Below, in pieces: positions 36,018 through 36,062 of a DNA stretch of 36,062 bases (the stretch's first letter is position 1; every line of letters starts with the position of its first letter). This DNA is from Ruminococcus sp. (GTDB lineage: Bacteria > Bacillota > Clostridia > Oscillospirales > Ruminococcaceae). The stretch covers positions 1-36,062 of the forward strand of contig JAISGY010000016.1 of the NCBI GenBank assembly GCA_031262835.1. The letters run 5' to 3'. Made by a program: the position numbers and the translations under genes. Under the pieces are notes generated by a model, which saw only the letters and a program-made list of their open reading frames with translations, searched no databases and was not told the DNA's origin.

Positions 36018-36062
36018 TGTGACCTTGGACGGACTTGCACCGACACCTTTGCCTTGGAAAGA
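36018..36062 (-). tRNA. Possible partial tRNA 3' half, anticodon TCC (Gly?)
   Basis: The minus strand at the right edge can be read as the end of an anticodon stem, a TTTCCAA loop (anticodon TCC), stem GGCAA, variable loop AGGT, T-stem GTCGG/CCGTC (four of five pairs) with loop TGCAAGT, a seven-base acceptor strand and A at the discriminator. The T-loop has G in place of the second T of TTC, no CCA is encoded, and the 5' half lies outside the window, so this may be a degenerate or false tRNA. Confidence 0.3.

Overview
The window looks like a piece of chromosome from a low-to-moderate GC Firmicute, most likely an anaerobic member of the Clostridia (Oscillospirales-like). This is inferred from sigma-A promoters with a 17-bp spacer, strong GGAGG-type ribosome binding sites, a C11 (clostripain-family) lipoprotein, collagen-like Gly-X-Y proteins, a LytTR/GHKL two-component operon, a ydbS-ydbT pair and very large multidomain surface proteins. 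No phage genes, transposase, CRISPR array or rRNA were seen.

Layout. 0.2-3.4 kb: a C11 cysteine peptidase lipoprotein (+) converges on a DUF3137-like membrane protein (-). 3.4-3.8 kb: a collagen-like Gly-X-Y frame without a start codon (-). 3.9-13.5 kb: one gene for a 3181-residue secreted surface protein (-). It is divergent from a three-gene signalling operon at 13.7-16.7 kb (LytTR response regulator plus two membrane proteins that look like complementary halves of an AgrC-type histidine kinase). 16.7-16.9 kb: a short collagen-like gene (-). 17.1-18.7 kb: CTP synthase (-). 18.8-20.2 kb: MATE exporter (+). 20.2-25.4 kb: a 1732-residue fibronectin-III-repeat surface protein (-). 25.6 kb: GNAT acetyltransferase (+). 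26.1-28.1 kb: a structured leader and an ammonium transporter fused to a PII domain (+). 28.2 kb: RNase Z (+). 29.2-30.5 kb: alanine/glycine:cation symporter (-). 30.6-33.4 kb: ydbS-ydbT-like pair, a glutaredoxin-like protein and an FMN reductase (+). 33.4-35.4 kb: an operon of PilZ protein, orphan ParA ATPase and ComFB-like protein (-). 35.7-36.0 kb: zinc-ribbon protein (-), with a possible partial tRNA at the right edge.

How the genes may work together. The LytTR operon is transcribed back-to-back with the giant surface-protein gene, with an inverted repeat between the two promoters, so the regulator is a good candidate to control that surface protein. The PilZ-ParA-ComFB operon combines two families with c-di-nucleotide-binding members and a positioning ATPase, and may form a c-di-GMP output module. 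The amt gene couples ammonium transport and PII nitrogen sensing in one chain and sits behind the best-consensus promoter in the window.

The observations I consider most worth following are the split histidine kinase, the collagen-like gene apparently cut in two by a 12.8-kb segment with inverted ends, and the PilZ-ParA-ComFB operon. Everything was read by eye from the sequence; no database search was possible.
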